Shown piece by piece: positions 1 to 7,858 of a stretch of DNA of 64,000 bases. The notes under the pieces are model-generated. The model did no database searches. It was not told the DNA's origin and was given only the letters and a program-made list of their open reading frames with translations. Both the position numbers and the translations under genes were made by a program. This DNA comes from Luteitalea pratensis (GTDB lineage: Bacteria; Acidobacteriota; Vicinamibacteria; Vicinamibacterales; Vicinamibacteraceae), in contig NZ_CP015136.1 in assembly GCF_001618865.1 (NCBI RefSeq), forward strand, positions 7,351,001 through 7,415,000, given 5' to 3'. Position 1 is the first letter of the stretch; each line of letters opens with the position of its first letter.

Positions 1-130
1 CAAAGCCCGTTGCCGGGGATGGATTCGGTTCGAGAGCGTCGGTCAGGTTGGTGCTGTAGACGATGACGGCGGCCTGCGCCGGCGCCGTAACAGCGAGCAT
101 GAGGGCCAGTGCTGCGCCAATTCGATTCAT
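1..130 (-). CDS. Secreted CHRD-type protein, 5' end only
   Basis: Only the first 43 codons lie in the window; the gene continues past position 1. Translation gives a Sec signal peptide (MNRIGAALALMLAVTAPAQA) with an AQA|A-type cleavage site, then AVIVYSTNLTDALEPNPSP, which resembles the start of CHRD domains (secreted beta-sandwich proteins, often extracellular and often carrying PEP-CTERM tails). The start is supported by GGAGG about 10 nt upstream. A sigma54-like promoter lies about 120 bp upstream. The C-terminus is not visible, so a sorting signal cannot be checked. The family call rests on the N-terminal motif only. Confidence 0.6.
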   Translation of the reverse strand, partial: MNRIGAALALMLAVTAPAQAAVIVYSTNLTDALEPNPSPATGF

Positions 131-249
131 GAAGGGGCCTCCAGTTGAGGTGAAGCGTCGTGGGTTGGGCAGCGAAGCTTTTCAGAAAGACGCCCCGTGC
201 GCCGGATCGGGTTCAACGCCGGGCGATGTTTCGAGCCGTGTCTCGTTGG

Positions 250-265
250 TGCAAGCCGACTGCCA
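250..265 (-). promoter_or_regulatory. Candidate sigma54 (-24/-12) promoter for the CHRD-type gene
   Basis: On the minus strand the 16-mer reads TGGCAGTCGGCTTGCA. This fits the RpoN consensus TGGCACG-N4-TTGCW with correct spacing, a full TTGCA at -12 and TGGCA at -24. It points toward the CHRD-type gene starting at 130 and would leave a leader of roughly 100 nt. A sigma54 activator (PrsR-like) is encoded in the same window. Sequence match only. Confidence 0.5.
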
Positions 266-413
266 TCGCGGTGCCCGGCCTCGCGTAGGCGCGCCGCCAA
301 CTCCGGCGCATCTTCAGTCCCAACAGCGGTGGGCTGACGCTTCGTGTGTCATGATGGCCTCTCTCAGAATTTTTGTGCTTTATTCGCGTACTTGGAGCAC
401 GTAATATTCGCTG

Positions 414-950
414 ATGGCGCTCATCGACAGAACGCTGGACACTATCGAGTTGCGGTTGTTGGGCATGCTTCAGGACTACGCGCGTGTATCCCAGGCCGAC
501 ATGGCGCGTACGGTTGGCCTGGCTCCTTCGGCAGTGCTCGAGCGCCTGCGCAAGCTCGAGGCGCGCGGCGTCATTCGGGGATTCGCCGCTGTGCTCGATC
601 CTCGAGCTGTTGATTTAGGTCAATTGGCCTTTGTCGCTGTCCGTGTCTCTGGTTCCGGAGAGCAGGAAGAAAATGCCGGTGCGCGCCTGGCGGCCGTGCC
701 GGAGGTCCTCGAGGTGCATCATGTAGCTGGCGAGGACTGCTACCTCCTCAAGGTCCGCACCCGGGATGCCCAGCATCTCGGGGCCCTTCTTCGACAGCGA
801 CTTGGCCGTATTCCCGGCGTCGTCTCCACACGCACGACCGTCGTGCTGGAGACGGTCAAGGAAACGTCCAGGTTGCCCTTGGAGACGCGCACCGACCTCA
901 AAGCCGTGCAGGGACACGAAGCGGTAGCGGACGTGGAGGTGACGCCGTGA
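414..950 (+). CDS. Lrp/AsnC family transcriptional regulator
   Basis: This 178-aa protein has an N-terminal winged helix-turn-helix (about residues 5-55, including DYARVSQADMARTVGL and SAVLERLRKLEARGVIRGF) and a C-terminal RAM/effector domain (about 65-145). Family members are feast/famine regulators that bind amino acids and control transport or metabolism genes; usual length is about 150 aa, so the last ~30 residues are an extra tail. The stop overlaps the start of the downstream EamA exporter (GTGA), so it probably controls, and is cotranscribed with, that exporter. A TAATAT hexamer at 402-407 ends only six bases before the start codon and no clear Shine-Dalgarno is seen, which could mean a leaderless transcript. 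The ligand is unknown. Confidence 0.88.
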   Translation: MALIDRTLDTIELRLLGMLQDYARVSQADMARTVGLAPSAVLERLRKLEARGVIRGFAAVLDPRAVDLGQLAFVAVRVSGSGEQEENAGARLAAVPEVLEVHHVAGEDCYLLKVRTRDAQHLGALLRQRLGRIPGVVSTRTTVVLETVKETSRLPLETRTDLKAVQGHEAVADVEVTP

Positions 951-1927
951 GTCGCATCACGACGAGGCAGAAGGCATACGCGGCGTTCATGGCTGTGTGC
1001 TTCTTCTGGGGTACGACCTATATCGGGATCAAGATCGCGCTCGAGACCGTACCGCCGTTCCTCCTCGGCGGCATCCGGTTCACGATCGCAGGCAGCGTGC
1101 TGGCGGTGTCTTTGCGACTCCTCGGGCATCGTTGGCCCGACTGGCGGCGCGCGCCCACGTTCCTTGTCATCGGCGTCGCGATGCTCGGGTTCGGTAACGG
1201 CGGCGTCGTGTGGGCCGAACAGTTCATGGCGAGTGGGCTGGTTGCCGTGCTGGTCGCCTCGACGCCGTTCTGGATGGTCGGCATCGAGTCCTTCGCTGGG
1301 GGCGAGCGCCTGACACGGCGCACGGTTGGCGGACTGCTGGTGGGCTTCACCGGCATCCTCCTGCTCGTCTGGCCGGATCTGACTCGAGCCCTGACTGCCA
1401 CCTCGGGCTGGACGTGGGTTGGAGGGTTGGTCTCCACCCAGCTGGCGTGCATCGGGTGGTCGGTCGGCTCGACGATTTCCAAGCAGCGCCTCAAGGACAC
1501 CGACCCGCTCGTCGCCTCGGCCTTCCAGATGCTTGCCGGCGGACTCGTCATGCTCCTCGTGGCCGCGGTCCTTGGAGAGTACGGGCGTCTCGCCTGGACG
1601 CCACGCACGCTGGCAGCGGTGGTCTACCTCTTCTTCGCAGGCAGTCTGATCGGATTCGTCGCGTACACGTACGCCCTCCGCCACCTGCCGATGTCGACCG
1701 TGTCGCTGTACCCGTACGTCAACCCGGTTGTCGCCGTCATTCTGGGCACCTGGTTGCTGCATGAGCCCCTGACGTGGCGGATCGTCGCGGCCATCGCGAT
1801 CATCCTCGCCGGCTCGGCCGTGGTGTCACGAAGGCCTAAAGCAATTCAGAATTCAGAATTCAGAATTGAGCGCGACGCCACCGCCCTTGGCTCTGCCGCA
1901 GCACTCAGAGTTCAGGGCTCGGAGTAG
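947..1927 (+). CDS. EamA/DMT-superfamily drug/metabolite exporter
   Basis: This is a 326-aa inner-membrane protein with about ten hydrophobic segments in two EamA repeats (near residues 15-140 and 155-295); FFWGTTYIGIKIALETVPP is a typical first-repeat motif. Members export amino acids or other metabolites. The start is GTG, with GGAGG at 935-939 and a 4-nt overlap with the upstream Lrp-type regulator, a common regulator-exporter arrangement. Oddity: the last ~28 residues are encoded by a tandem GAATTCA repeat and following intergenic-type sequence (1841-1925), so the natural stop seems to have been replaced when the repeat arose or inserted. The substrate is not predictable. Confidence 0.88.
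   Translation: MSRITTRQKAYAAFMAVCFFWGTTYIGIKIALETVPPFLLGGIRFTIAGSVLAVSLRLLGHRWPDWRRAPTFLVIGVAMLGFGNGGVVWAEQFMASGLVAVLVASTPFWMVGIESFAGGERLTRRTVGGLLVGFTGILLLVWPDLTRALTATSGWTWVGGLVSTQLACIGWSVGSTISKQRLKDTDPLVASAFQMLAGGLVMLLVAAVLGEYGRLAWTPRTLAAVVYLFFAGSLIGFVAYTYALRHLPMSTVSLYPYVNPVVAVILGTWLLHEPLTWRIVAAIAIILAGSAVVSRRPKAIQNSEFRIERDATALGSAAALRVQGSE
1843..1868. repeat. Tandem AATTCAG heptad repeat inside the EamA 3' end
   Basis: Three and a half copies of a 7-bp unit (AATTCAG) sit in frame at the 3' end of the EamA gene. The same heptad recurs in larger elements near 5.1, 5.8, 6.7, 15.0, 18.0 and 19.5 kb. Confidence 0.85.
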
Positions 1928-2125
1928 GGTGCGAGCTCCGTCGCCGTGCGGTTGACGTTGAGGACGACGAGGCTGTTGCGTAGACTGGGAGCTAACGCTT
2001 TAACGCCTACGGCCTACGGGCTGCGGCCTACGGCCGATGGGTTAAGGCTCAGGGCTCAGGTCTCAAGCGTGAGCCGAAGGCCGACGCCCGAATGCCGAAG
2101 GCCGTTCTTCCAGTTGAGGTTTCCC

Positions 2126-2800
2126 ATGTTCCGAGCAGTCCTGGCCCTTGCGACGATACTGGCCGCTGCCCCCGCGCTGGCGGCCGACAGCACGTCCACC
2201 CCGGCGACCTCGGTGACCGGCACGTACGTCGAGGCGCGCACCGCGGAGGTCTTCGCTGGCGGTTGCGTCATGAACAGCGAGGCCGAGACCATGGGCCGCC
2301 AGGCACTGCTGGCGTGGCGCGTCGACCACGGCAACGTGGCCGGCGTCACGATCGACGGCCTGTCGGTAGTCGCCGCCCTCTCCGGCACGCACAACCTCGG
2401 CATGCGCGAGATGGGCGGCGAGGCGCCGACCCTGGTGAAGGCCTTGATGTACGTCGATGAACGCGCCACTCCCGCACAACGCGATGCCCTCGTCTCGATG
2501 GCCAGGACGGCCATCGGCGATCTCGCGATCCGCGTCGTCGACGTGCAGGCCGTACCGATTGCGTTCGAGCGCACGCACCACGCCGCCGCGGTTCAGGCCG
2601 GAGACGCGCGGCTGGAAGTCGAGGCACACATCCATCACGACCCGTCGTGTGGCGCGATGCAGTGGTTCCACCCGCTGTCGCGCGGCGCGCAGGCCGAAGT
2701 GGGCATGACCCGTAACCAGACCTTCACCGGTCAGGCGCTCGGCACGCGCTGGCAGCAGATCGACAAGCGCTCTGCCTTCGTCGGAACGTTCGCCTTCTGA
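2126..2800 (+). CDS. Exported DUF1326-like protein
   Basis: This is a 224-aa protein with a Sec signal peptide (MFRAVLALATILAAAPALA|AD). The mature part starts with VTGTYVEARTAEVFAGGCVM and continues with GRQALLAWRVDHG and VKALMYVDERATPAQRDAL, which I associate with the DUF1326 family of unknown function. The two visible cysteines are far apart (GGCVM and DPSCG), as in that family. I chose the ATG at 2126 because the signal peptide begins there; the frame is open upstream only through repeat-like sequence. No operon partners are evident. Function is unknown and the family call is moderate. Confidence 0.6.
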   Translation: MFRAVLALATILAAAPALAADSTSTPATSVTGTYVEARTAEVFAGGCVMNSEAETMGRQALLAWRVDHGNVAGVTIDGLSVVAALSGTHNLGMREMGGEAPTLVKALMYVDERATPAQRDALVSMARTAIGDLAIRVVDVQAVPIAFERTHHAAAVQAGDARLEVEAHIHHDPSCGAMQWFHPLSRGAQAEVGMTRNQTFTGQALGTRWQQIDKRSAFVGTFAF

Positions 2801-2807
2801 TTCCTGA

Positions 2808-3189
2808 GGTAGGGACGCCTCTCCGAGGCGTCCATCTGCGTCCATCCTCCTCTCCGAGGCGTCCATCTCGGAGGCGTCGGTCTCCGCAAACGAGTCCGTC
2901 TGCTCCACCGAGACGTCCATTCTTCTCTCCGAGGCGTCGATCGGGTAGGGACGCCTCTCCGAGGCGTCCATCTCCGAGGCGTCCATCGGCGTCCATCCTC
3001 CTCCCCGAGACGTCCATCTGCGTCCATCCGCCTCTCCGAGGCGTCCATCTCGGAGGCCGTCGGTCTCCGCAAACGAGTCCGTCTGCTCCACGAAGGGGAT
3101 GGACCGCTCGGAGAGCGGTCCCTACCAACGGCGGTCCCTACCAACGGCGGTCCCTACCGGCGAGTGGTCCCTACCAACGGCGGCCTACG
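2808..3189. repeat. Array of GC-rich palindromic boxes (gene-free)
   Basis: This 380-bp spacer consists almost entirely of short inverted repeats. GGACGCCTCTCCGAGGCGTCC recurs near 2813 and 2949 with partial copies between them (GAGGCGTCCATC many times). A related box GGACCGCTCGGAGAGCGGTCC lies near 3104, followed by several copies of CCCTACCAACGGCGGT. Each box can form a stable hairpin. The block GCAAACGAGTCCGTCTGCTCC occurs twice (near 2887 and 3067), indicating tandem duplication of a roughly 180-bp unit. No gene is seen. The SDR start codon follows directly. Confidence 0.85.
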
Positions 3190-3930
3190 GTGACCCTCTC
3201 CGACAAGGTGGTGCTCATCACAGGCGGCACGAGGATGGGCGCGTCGCTGGCGCATGCCTGCGCGGCGCGCGGGGCCGACGTGGCCCTGTCGTATGCCCAC
3301 TCCGCGCACGCCATCGACGAGGTCGTCACCTCGGTGGCTGCCACAGGCCGCCGCGCGGCCGCGTTCGCAACGGACCTCCGGGTTGCTGCCGCGTGTGCCT
3401 CCCTCGTCGACGATGTCATCGCCTGGGCCGGGCAACTCGATGTGCTGGTCTGTCTTGCGTCGGTGTACGCACGCGTGCCACTCGATGAGTTGACACCGCA
3501 GGATTGGCAGGAGCAGCTCGCCGTCGATCTCGACGCGTCATTCCATTGCGCGCGCGCCGCCGCCGCGCACATGCGGCCGCGGGGCGCGGGGCACGTCGTC
3601 CTGTGTAGCGACTGGGTCGCGGCGAGTGGACGCCCGCGGTACACGGGGTACCTGCCGTACTACGTCGCGAAGGCGGGTGTGGTAGCGCTGACCGAGTCCC
3701 TGGCGTTGGAACTCGCGGCCGACGGCGTGCAAGTGAACGCCATCGCCCCCGGCCCGATCCTGCCGGCAGCCGGCACGACGCCAGAGATGCAGGCCGCCGT
3801 GATGCAAGCCACGCCACTTAGACACTGGGGCGGCCCCGACGTCGTCACCCACGCCATCATGGGTCTTCTCGACCAGGAGTGGGTCACCGGCCAGGTGGTC
3901 CGGGTCGACGGAGGAAGACACCTCCTGTAA
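3190..3930 (+). CDS. SDR-family NAD(P)-dependent oxidoreductase
   Basis: This 246-aa single-domain classical SDR starts at GTG. The Rossmann motif appears as TGGTRMGASLA near residues 11-21, an NNAG-like position reads CLAS near 90, the catalytic serine lies in LCSDW, and the YxxxK pair is in YYVAKAG. The C-terminal GQVVRVDGGRHLL is typical. The N-terminus resembles pteridine-reductase/3-oxoacyl-ACP-reductase-like SDRs, but the substrate cannot be assigned. It stands alone: the palindromic array ends at its start codon and a purine-rich repeat begins directly after its stop. Confidence 0.85.
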   Translation: MTLSDKVVLITGGTRMGASLAHACAARGADVALSYAHSAHAIDEVVTSVAATGRRAAAFATDLRVAAACASLVDDVIAWAGQLDVLVCLASVYARVPLDELTPQDWQEQLAVDLDASFHCARAAAAHMRPRGAGHVVLCSDWVAASGRPRYTGYLPYYVAKAGVVALTESLALELAADGVQVNAIAPGPILPAAGTTPEMQAAVMQATPLRHWGGPDVVTHAIMGLLDQEWVTGQVVRVDGGRHLL

Positions 3931-4068
3931 GGACGGAGGACGGAGGACGGAGGAGCGAGGACGGAGGAGCGAGGTAGGACGGAGGGCCGAGGTTTCGCGC
4001 CTACCTCTGTCTTCAATCCTCTGCTCCTACCTCCGTCCTCCGTCCTCTTTCCTCCGTCCTTTCGAGGG
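3931..4068. repeat. Purine/pyrimidine-biased inverted repeat
   Basis: The + strand reads repeated GGACGGAGGACGGAGG units from 3931 to about 3990, then the complementary CCTCCGTCCTCCGTCC-type units from about 4025 to 4060. The arms could form a long imperfect hairpin or a triplex-prone tract between two convergent genes (SDR and aldo/keto reductase). It may act as a bidirectional transcription stop, but no T-tract is present. Confidence 0.75.
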
Positions 4069-4080
4069 GTTGCCTCACGC

Positions 4081-5025
4081 TTATGCGCTCGGCAACCCCT
4101 CGATGTATTGCGCCATCTTCTTGCGCGTGGCGTCGTCGGGGAGCTGGCCGCGACCGCCGGCCAGGTTGTCGACGACGTTCTTGGCCCGGCTGGTGGCGGG
4201 GGTGACACAGGTCACCGCCGGATGGGCGATGAGGTACTTGAGGAAGAACTGTGCCCATGTCTCGGCGCCGAAGGCCTTGGCCCAGTCGGGCACCTGGCGA
4301 TCGCCGACGCGCGTAAACAGTCGTGTACGGCCGAAGGGCACGTATACGAGCACGCCGATCTTGCGCTGCTGCGCGAGCGGCAGGATCGCCTCCTCGACAT
4401 CGCGATTGTCGATCGCGTAGTCGACACCGATGAAGTCGAGCGGCTCGTTGCGCATCACCGTCTGCAACTCGGCGTACTGGCTCTTGTTGGTGGATGTGAC
4501 GCCGATGTACCGCACCCGGCCGGCCTTCTTCAATTCCTTCAGCAGGCCGAGCTGCGTCGGCACGTCACCGAGGTTGTGCACCTGGATGAGATCGATCTTG
4601 CCCTTCTTCAGCTTGGCGAAGGACGCGTCGATCTGAGCCTTCGCGGCGGCGGGATCGGCCGACCCTCCGCCGCGCCCCGCTACATTCACCTTGGTTGCCC
4701 AGAAGACCTTCTCGGTCACGCCGAGCTCGCCGGCGATGCGGCCGGCGACCTCCTCCGAGGCGCCGTAACTCGGCGCCGTGTCGAACACGGTGCCGGCCTG
4801 GTCAGTGAACGCCTTGAGCACCTCACGGAGCCCCGTGACGTCCTCGCTGCGAGCCACCTGCGAGAACGTCGCGGAGCTTCCGAGCCCGACGACGGGAATC
4901 TTCTCGCCCGATGAAGGGATGGCGCGCGTGATGAGGGGTTGCTGCGCGTGCAGCACGGAACGATCAAACGTCAGGGCAGCACCGGCCCCGAGCGTCAGGT
5001 TGAGCCATTCGCGACGACTGAGCAT
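4081..5025 (-). CDS. Tat-exported aldo/keto reductase
   Basis: This 314-aa protein begins with a twin-arginine signal (MLSRREWLNLTLGAGAALTF) and an AQQ-type cleavage region near residue 29. The mature part is an AKR TIM barrel: FDTAPSYG carries the catalytic Asp and Tyr, ATKVN the Lys, and LIQVHNL the His of the AKR tetrad. The export signal suggests a periplasmic enzyme or at least a lineage-specific exported member; most AKRs are cytoplasmic. It could reduce aldehydes or sugars with NADPH if the cofactor is bound before Tat export. It is transcribed alone, convergent with the upstream SDR. Confidence 0.87.
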   Translation of the reverse strand: MLSRREWLNLTLGAGAALTFDRSVLHAQQPLITRAIPSSGEKIPVVGLGSSATFSQVARSEDVTGLREVLKAFTDQAGTVFDTAPSYGASEEVAGRIAGELGVTEKVFWATKVNVAGRGGGSADPAAAKAQIDASFAKLKKGKIDLIQVHNLGDVPTQLGLLKELKKAGRVRYIGVTSTNKSQYAELQTVMRNEPLDFIGVDYAIDNRDVEEAILPLAQQRKIGVLVYVPFGRTRLFTRVGDRQVPDWAKAFGAETWAQFFLKYLIAHPAVTCVTPATSRAKNVVDNLAGGRGQLPDDATRKKMAQYIEGLPSA

Positions 5026-5084
5026 CTTGGCAATCCTCCAGCGTTTTCCGACGACGCCGGGGCGGGAAACGTTGCACGGAACAG

Positions 5085-5130
5085 CAATTCAGGCAGGCTT
5101 CGCTGACATTCAGAATTCAGAATGTAGCGC
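5085..5130. repeat. AATTCAG-family intergenic repeat
   Basis: The sequence contains CAATTCAGGCAGGCTTCGCT followed by GACATTCAGAATTCAGAATG and a GCGCGGGGCC tail. It is one member of the family seen again at 5745-5835 and 14943-15229. Confidence 0.8.
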
Positions 5131-5245
5131 GGGGCCAACACCGCCGTTTTGGCGGGCACCAGCCAGGCAACACGCATCTTCTCGGAAATCCAGCCAGGGG
5201 AATGCGACACGGCCACGACCTCAGCAGTGAGTACCCCACACGCCG

Positions 5246-5614
5246 TCACTGGGGCGCAGGACGGCTGTCGTTCCTCTTCGCGCTGAGGATGATGGCGGTG
5301 AGGATGCGACACAGTTCGTCCGCTTCCCGCTGAAGGGGATGAAGGGCCTCATCGCTTGGACACATGTCCCGCCGCAGGCGTAACCAGTGCCGCGCCTCGA
5401 ACGCTTCCTTGCGGGCGAGGCCGATCTTGTGGACGAAGTCATGCCTTGTCACACCAGCGTGCGCCTCCTGCAGGTTGGCCCCAACGGAGGTGGCCGCCCG
5501 GAACAGTTGCCTCAGCAGGTCGCGCCCGATGACCGACGATGGCTCGCATCCGACCGCGTACCGCATCACGTCCCGCCCGAAGCGATATCCCCGCTCCTGA
5601 ATCTCACGTGCCAC
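5246..5614 (-). CDS. Four-helix-bundle (S23/IVP-like) protein
   Basis: This 122-aa alpha-helical protein has the family signature LLRQLFRAATSVGANLQEA followed by FVHKIGLARKEAFEARHWL. Such proteins form pentameric four-helix bundles and are known from 23S rRNA intervening sequences and from diversity-generating retroelements (Avd), but most are free-standing with unknown role. The open frame extends upstream to 5833, but that part is translated AATTCAG-type repeat; I place the start at a GTG (5614) that gives the usual ~120-aa length. No reverse transcriptase or rRNA is nearby, so neither specialised context applies. Confidence 0.75.
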   Translation of the reverse strand: MAREIQERGYRFGRDVMRYAVGCEPSSVIGRDLLRQLFRAATSVGANLQEAHAGVTRHDFVHKIGLARKEAFEARHWLRLRRDMCPSDEALHPLQREADELCRILTAIILSAKRNDSRPAPQ

Positions 5615-5744
5615 GCGCGACTCGGCCGCACGACCTGTGCCGACGGTCGGGGCGCAGAATCGGTTCGCTTTTGCGGTTCCAAAGCGGGCCAGTGTGCAGG
5701 AATTGAAAATCCTGCGCGTGTGCCCCGTGGAAGTAACTACCAAG

Positions 5745-5835
5745 TGAGCCTGAATTGCCCGTGCTGGTGGCGTTGTTCGCCCGCACTCAATTCTGAATCT
5801 TGAATGTCGGCGAAGCGAGCCTGAATTGCTCATGC
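5745..5835. repeat. AATTCAG-family repeat, inverted copy
   Basis: Read on the minus strand it contains CAATTCAGGCTCGCTTCGCC, GACATTCAAGATTCAGAATT and a second fragment near 5750. It provides the apparent N-terminal extension of the four-helix-bundle frame and abuts the stop codon of the MetF-like gene. Confidence 0.8.
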
Positions 5836-6678
5836 TCCTGCTTCGTCCAGAATGCGATGCAGCACGGCGTCCGTATCTGTCAGCGGAAGATTACTGATGT
5901 AGAAGTGCCGGACGCCGGCGGCTTTCAGGGTGCGGATGGTGCGCGCGCACACTGTCTCGGGCGACGCACCGGCCCCGAACTCCGTGACGAGTTCGTCGAT
6001 TGGCACCGGCATGAACTCCGCAAGCATGTCGAGGGTGCGGCGCCGTGCGCTGCGGTAGTAGAACACCCCGAACATGCCAGGCATGGTCAGGCCTCGACGC
6101 GACGCTTCGCCGAGGAAGCGTTCCACGTCCCGCACCTGGTGATGTGAGGCGACCTGCGTGAGGTAGTACTCGCCCGTGAAGTCGCCGGCCTGCAGGAACT
6201 CGACCTGCCGTTCGGGATGGCGATGCGGATTGGCCCAGCCGCCAAGCGCGAGCGTCGGTTGCCTGGCGCGAATCGCCGCACGAAGCTGCCACGCGTGCTC
6301 GACCGACCGCGGCGTGCCCACCGCCTTGTCGCCACCAAGCACCACGAGCGCCGGGAAGCCGTGCAACTGGGCGCGGTCGGCGTATGTCAGGCAGTACTGC
6401 AGCGTGTGCTTGGACGTGAGGAACGGCACCACATGGTCGCGCGGAACGTCATCGCCCAGGTTCAGGACCAGGTGCCGCAGGTTGTCCTCTTCCTGCGCGC
6501 CGACGGCGCTGTCGGTCAGGCACACGTGGTGACCACGCCGCACGAGACGCCTGACGGCGTGGTAGGTGTCGATCCACGCGTCCATCCCCGCCGCCGAGCT
6601 GAGCTCGGCGCGAGGAGGACGAAGTTCGACGGCGTAGACCGAAGAGGGACCGGTGAGGGCCTCGAGGAAGGAAGCCAA
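5830..6678 (-). CDS. Methylenetetrahydrofolate reductase-like (MetF-fold) protein
   Basis: This 282-aa protein resembles the MTHFR TIM barrel: VYAVELRPPR at the start corresponds to the VSFEFFPP region, VPFLTSKHTLQYCLTYADRA and ALVVLGGDKAVG to the 'LRGDPP' strand, and VEFLQAGDFTGEYYLTQVAS to the 'AGADFIITQ' strand. True MetF reduces methylene-THF with a flavin. This sequence is divergent and has cryptic C-terminal features (RHFYISNLPLTDTDAVLHRI), so it may be a paralogue acting on another folate step. It is isolated between repeat elements. The start has no strong ribosome-binding site. Confidence 0.65.
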   Translation of the reverse strand: MASFLEALTGPSSVYAVELRPPRAELSSAAGMDAWIDTYHAVRRLVRRGHHVCLTDSAVGAQEEDNLRHLVLNLGDDVPRDHVVPFLTSKHTLQYCLTYADRAQLHGFPALVVLGGDKAVGTPRSVEHAWQLRAAIRARQPTLALGGWANPHRHPERQVEFLQAGDFTGEYYLTQVASHHQVRDVERFLGEASRRGLTMPGMFGVFYYRSARRRTLDMLAEFMPVPIDELVTEFGAGASPETVCARTIRTLKAAGVRHFYISNLPLTDTDAVLHRILDEAGA

Positions 6679-6917
6679 GAAAATTGAGGATTCTTCAGCC
6701 GGAATTCAGGATTCAGAATTGAGCGCAGCTCGCAGCATCACCAACCACCCGTCGCTTGCTTGTCGCTCCGATATGGCCTGCTTCAAAATTCTGATCCCGT
6801 ATTGTGGCAGTGTTGGCCCCGCGCTTCATTTTGAATTCTAAATTCTGAATTCCCGAGTCCGTATCGTGGCGGTGCTCGGACCCGCGCTCAATTCTGAATT
6901 CTAAATTCTGAATTTCT
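6679..6917. repeat. AATTCAG-family repeat cluster (gene-free)
   Basis: This spacer carries AAAATTGAGGATTCTTCA and AATTCAGGATTCAGAATTGAG near 6680-6725, and two copies in the opposite orientation near 6828-6855 and 6888-6915 (CAATTCTGAATTCTAAATTC type). No gene is seen. Confidence 0.8.
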
Positions 6918-7709
6918 CTAATCGAGCTTCTGCCTCTTCACCTTGTAGCCGGCGGGCACCGCGAAGATGTCGTCGCCGAGCGGTTCGGCGGAGACGCTGG
7001 TGACGGTGCTGTTGATCTCACCGCCGCCCATCTTGGCGAATATTCCTGCCATCGGGCCGTCGCCCGAGAGCTTGATGACCTGCCTGGACTCCAGCGGGAT
7101 GCCCTTCTCCGCCATCGTGCGGTAGAGGGCCATCATGCCCTTGGCGTTGCCGGGCTGTGCCTTGGCCGCCCGCGGGTCACCGAAGAAGAAACCCTTGTCG
7201 GCCGCGGCCACGTAGAAGCTGGCGTAGTCCTTCGCGCCTGGCGCGTCGGTCGAGAGATAGGCCGGACCGGAGATGGTGACCGTCATGGCCATGCCCTCGG
7301 CCATCTGGGACTTCACCGACACGGTCATGTCGTGACCGTCGGCCTTGTAACCGGCGATTTCCTTGCTGGTGCCATTGGGCGTGATCTTGACGTCGACGCC
7401 ACTGGCCGCGATGCCCGTGCTCTGCATCGTCTTGGCCAGATCGGCGATGTTCCAGATCTCCACTTCCTTGTTCTTGTGATTGATGCTGATCAGCTCACCG
7501 GCCTCGACGTCCATGATCGTGGAGAGCTGGTTGCCCCCCATCGTCTGGTCCGTCCGCATCTTGGCGCCCTTGATGTACGTGACCGTCTCGCCCGACGGGC
7601 TGCGGCCCATCATCTTGCCGGTCATCTGCGCCACCATCTTGACATCGGCCGAGGCCGCGTCTGCACAGGCCACGAGGGCCAGTGCCACCACCGCTGTACG
7701 AAGACGCAT
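6918..7709 (-). CDS. Exported DUF4412-like protein
   Basis: This 263-aa protein has a signal peptide (MRLRTAVVALALVACADAASA|D). The mature sequence contains VTYIKGAKMRTDQ, IMDVEAGELISINHKNK and the methionine-rich KMMGRSPSG, matching the DUF4412 pattern. Its role is unknown; a periplasmic beta-rich or lipoprotein-carrier-like fold is possible. The ATG at 7709 is preferred over in-frame upstream codons because it begins the signal peptide and has GGAGTG just upstream. It is divergent from the beta-CASP gene at 7859. Confidence 0.75.
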   Translation of the reverse strand: MRLRTAVVALALVACADAASADVKMVAQMTGKMMGRSPSGETVTYIKGAKMRTDQTMGGNQLSTIMDVEAGELISINHKNKEVEIWNIADLAKTMQSTGIAASGVDVKITPNGTSKEIAGYKADGHDMTVSVKSQMAEGMAMTVTISGPAYLSTDAPGAKDYASFYVAAADKGFFFGDPRAAKAQPGNAKGMMALYRTMAEKGIPLESRQVIKLSGDGPMAGIFAKMGGGEINSTVTSVSAEPLGDDIFAVPAGYKVKRQKLD

Positions 7710-7858
7710 CTTGCTCACTCCTCCACGCGGACAAACGATCCGTGGGGGCCGGGCCCGCCTCCGCCTAGGCTTCGGCGGCAAGCGGCGTCCGGACGGGCCG
7801 TGTGGCGCTGACTGTCCGAAGTATAGAATACGGGGGCTTCGCACCGGACTCCCACGAC

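Noticed and set aside
740-1762. 340-codon open frame on the minus strand across the Lrp and EamA genes
   Set aside because: Arg/Glu/Asp-rich translation without domains, fully antisense to two clear genes; a typical high-GC shadow frame.
2063-3091. Minus-strand frame with repeated ERRMDASE-like units that looks like a repeat protein
   Set aside because: The repeats are just the translated palindromic boxes of the 2808-3189 array; the rest is antisense to the DUF1326-like gene.
5246-5614. Diversity-generating retroelement Avd or rRNA intervening-sequence protein
   Set aside because: The protein has the right fold, but no reverse transcriptase, template/variable repeat or rRNA gene is nearby.
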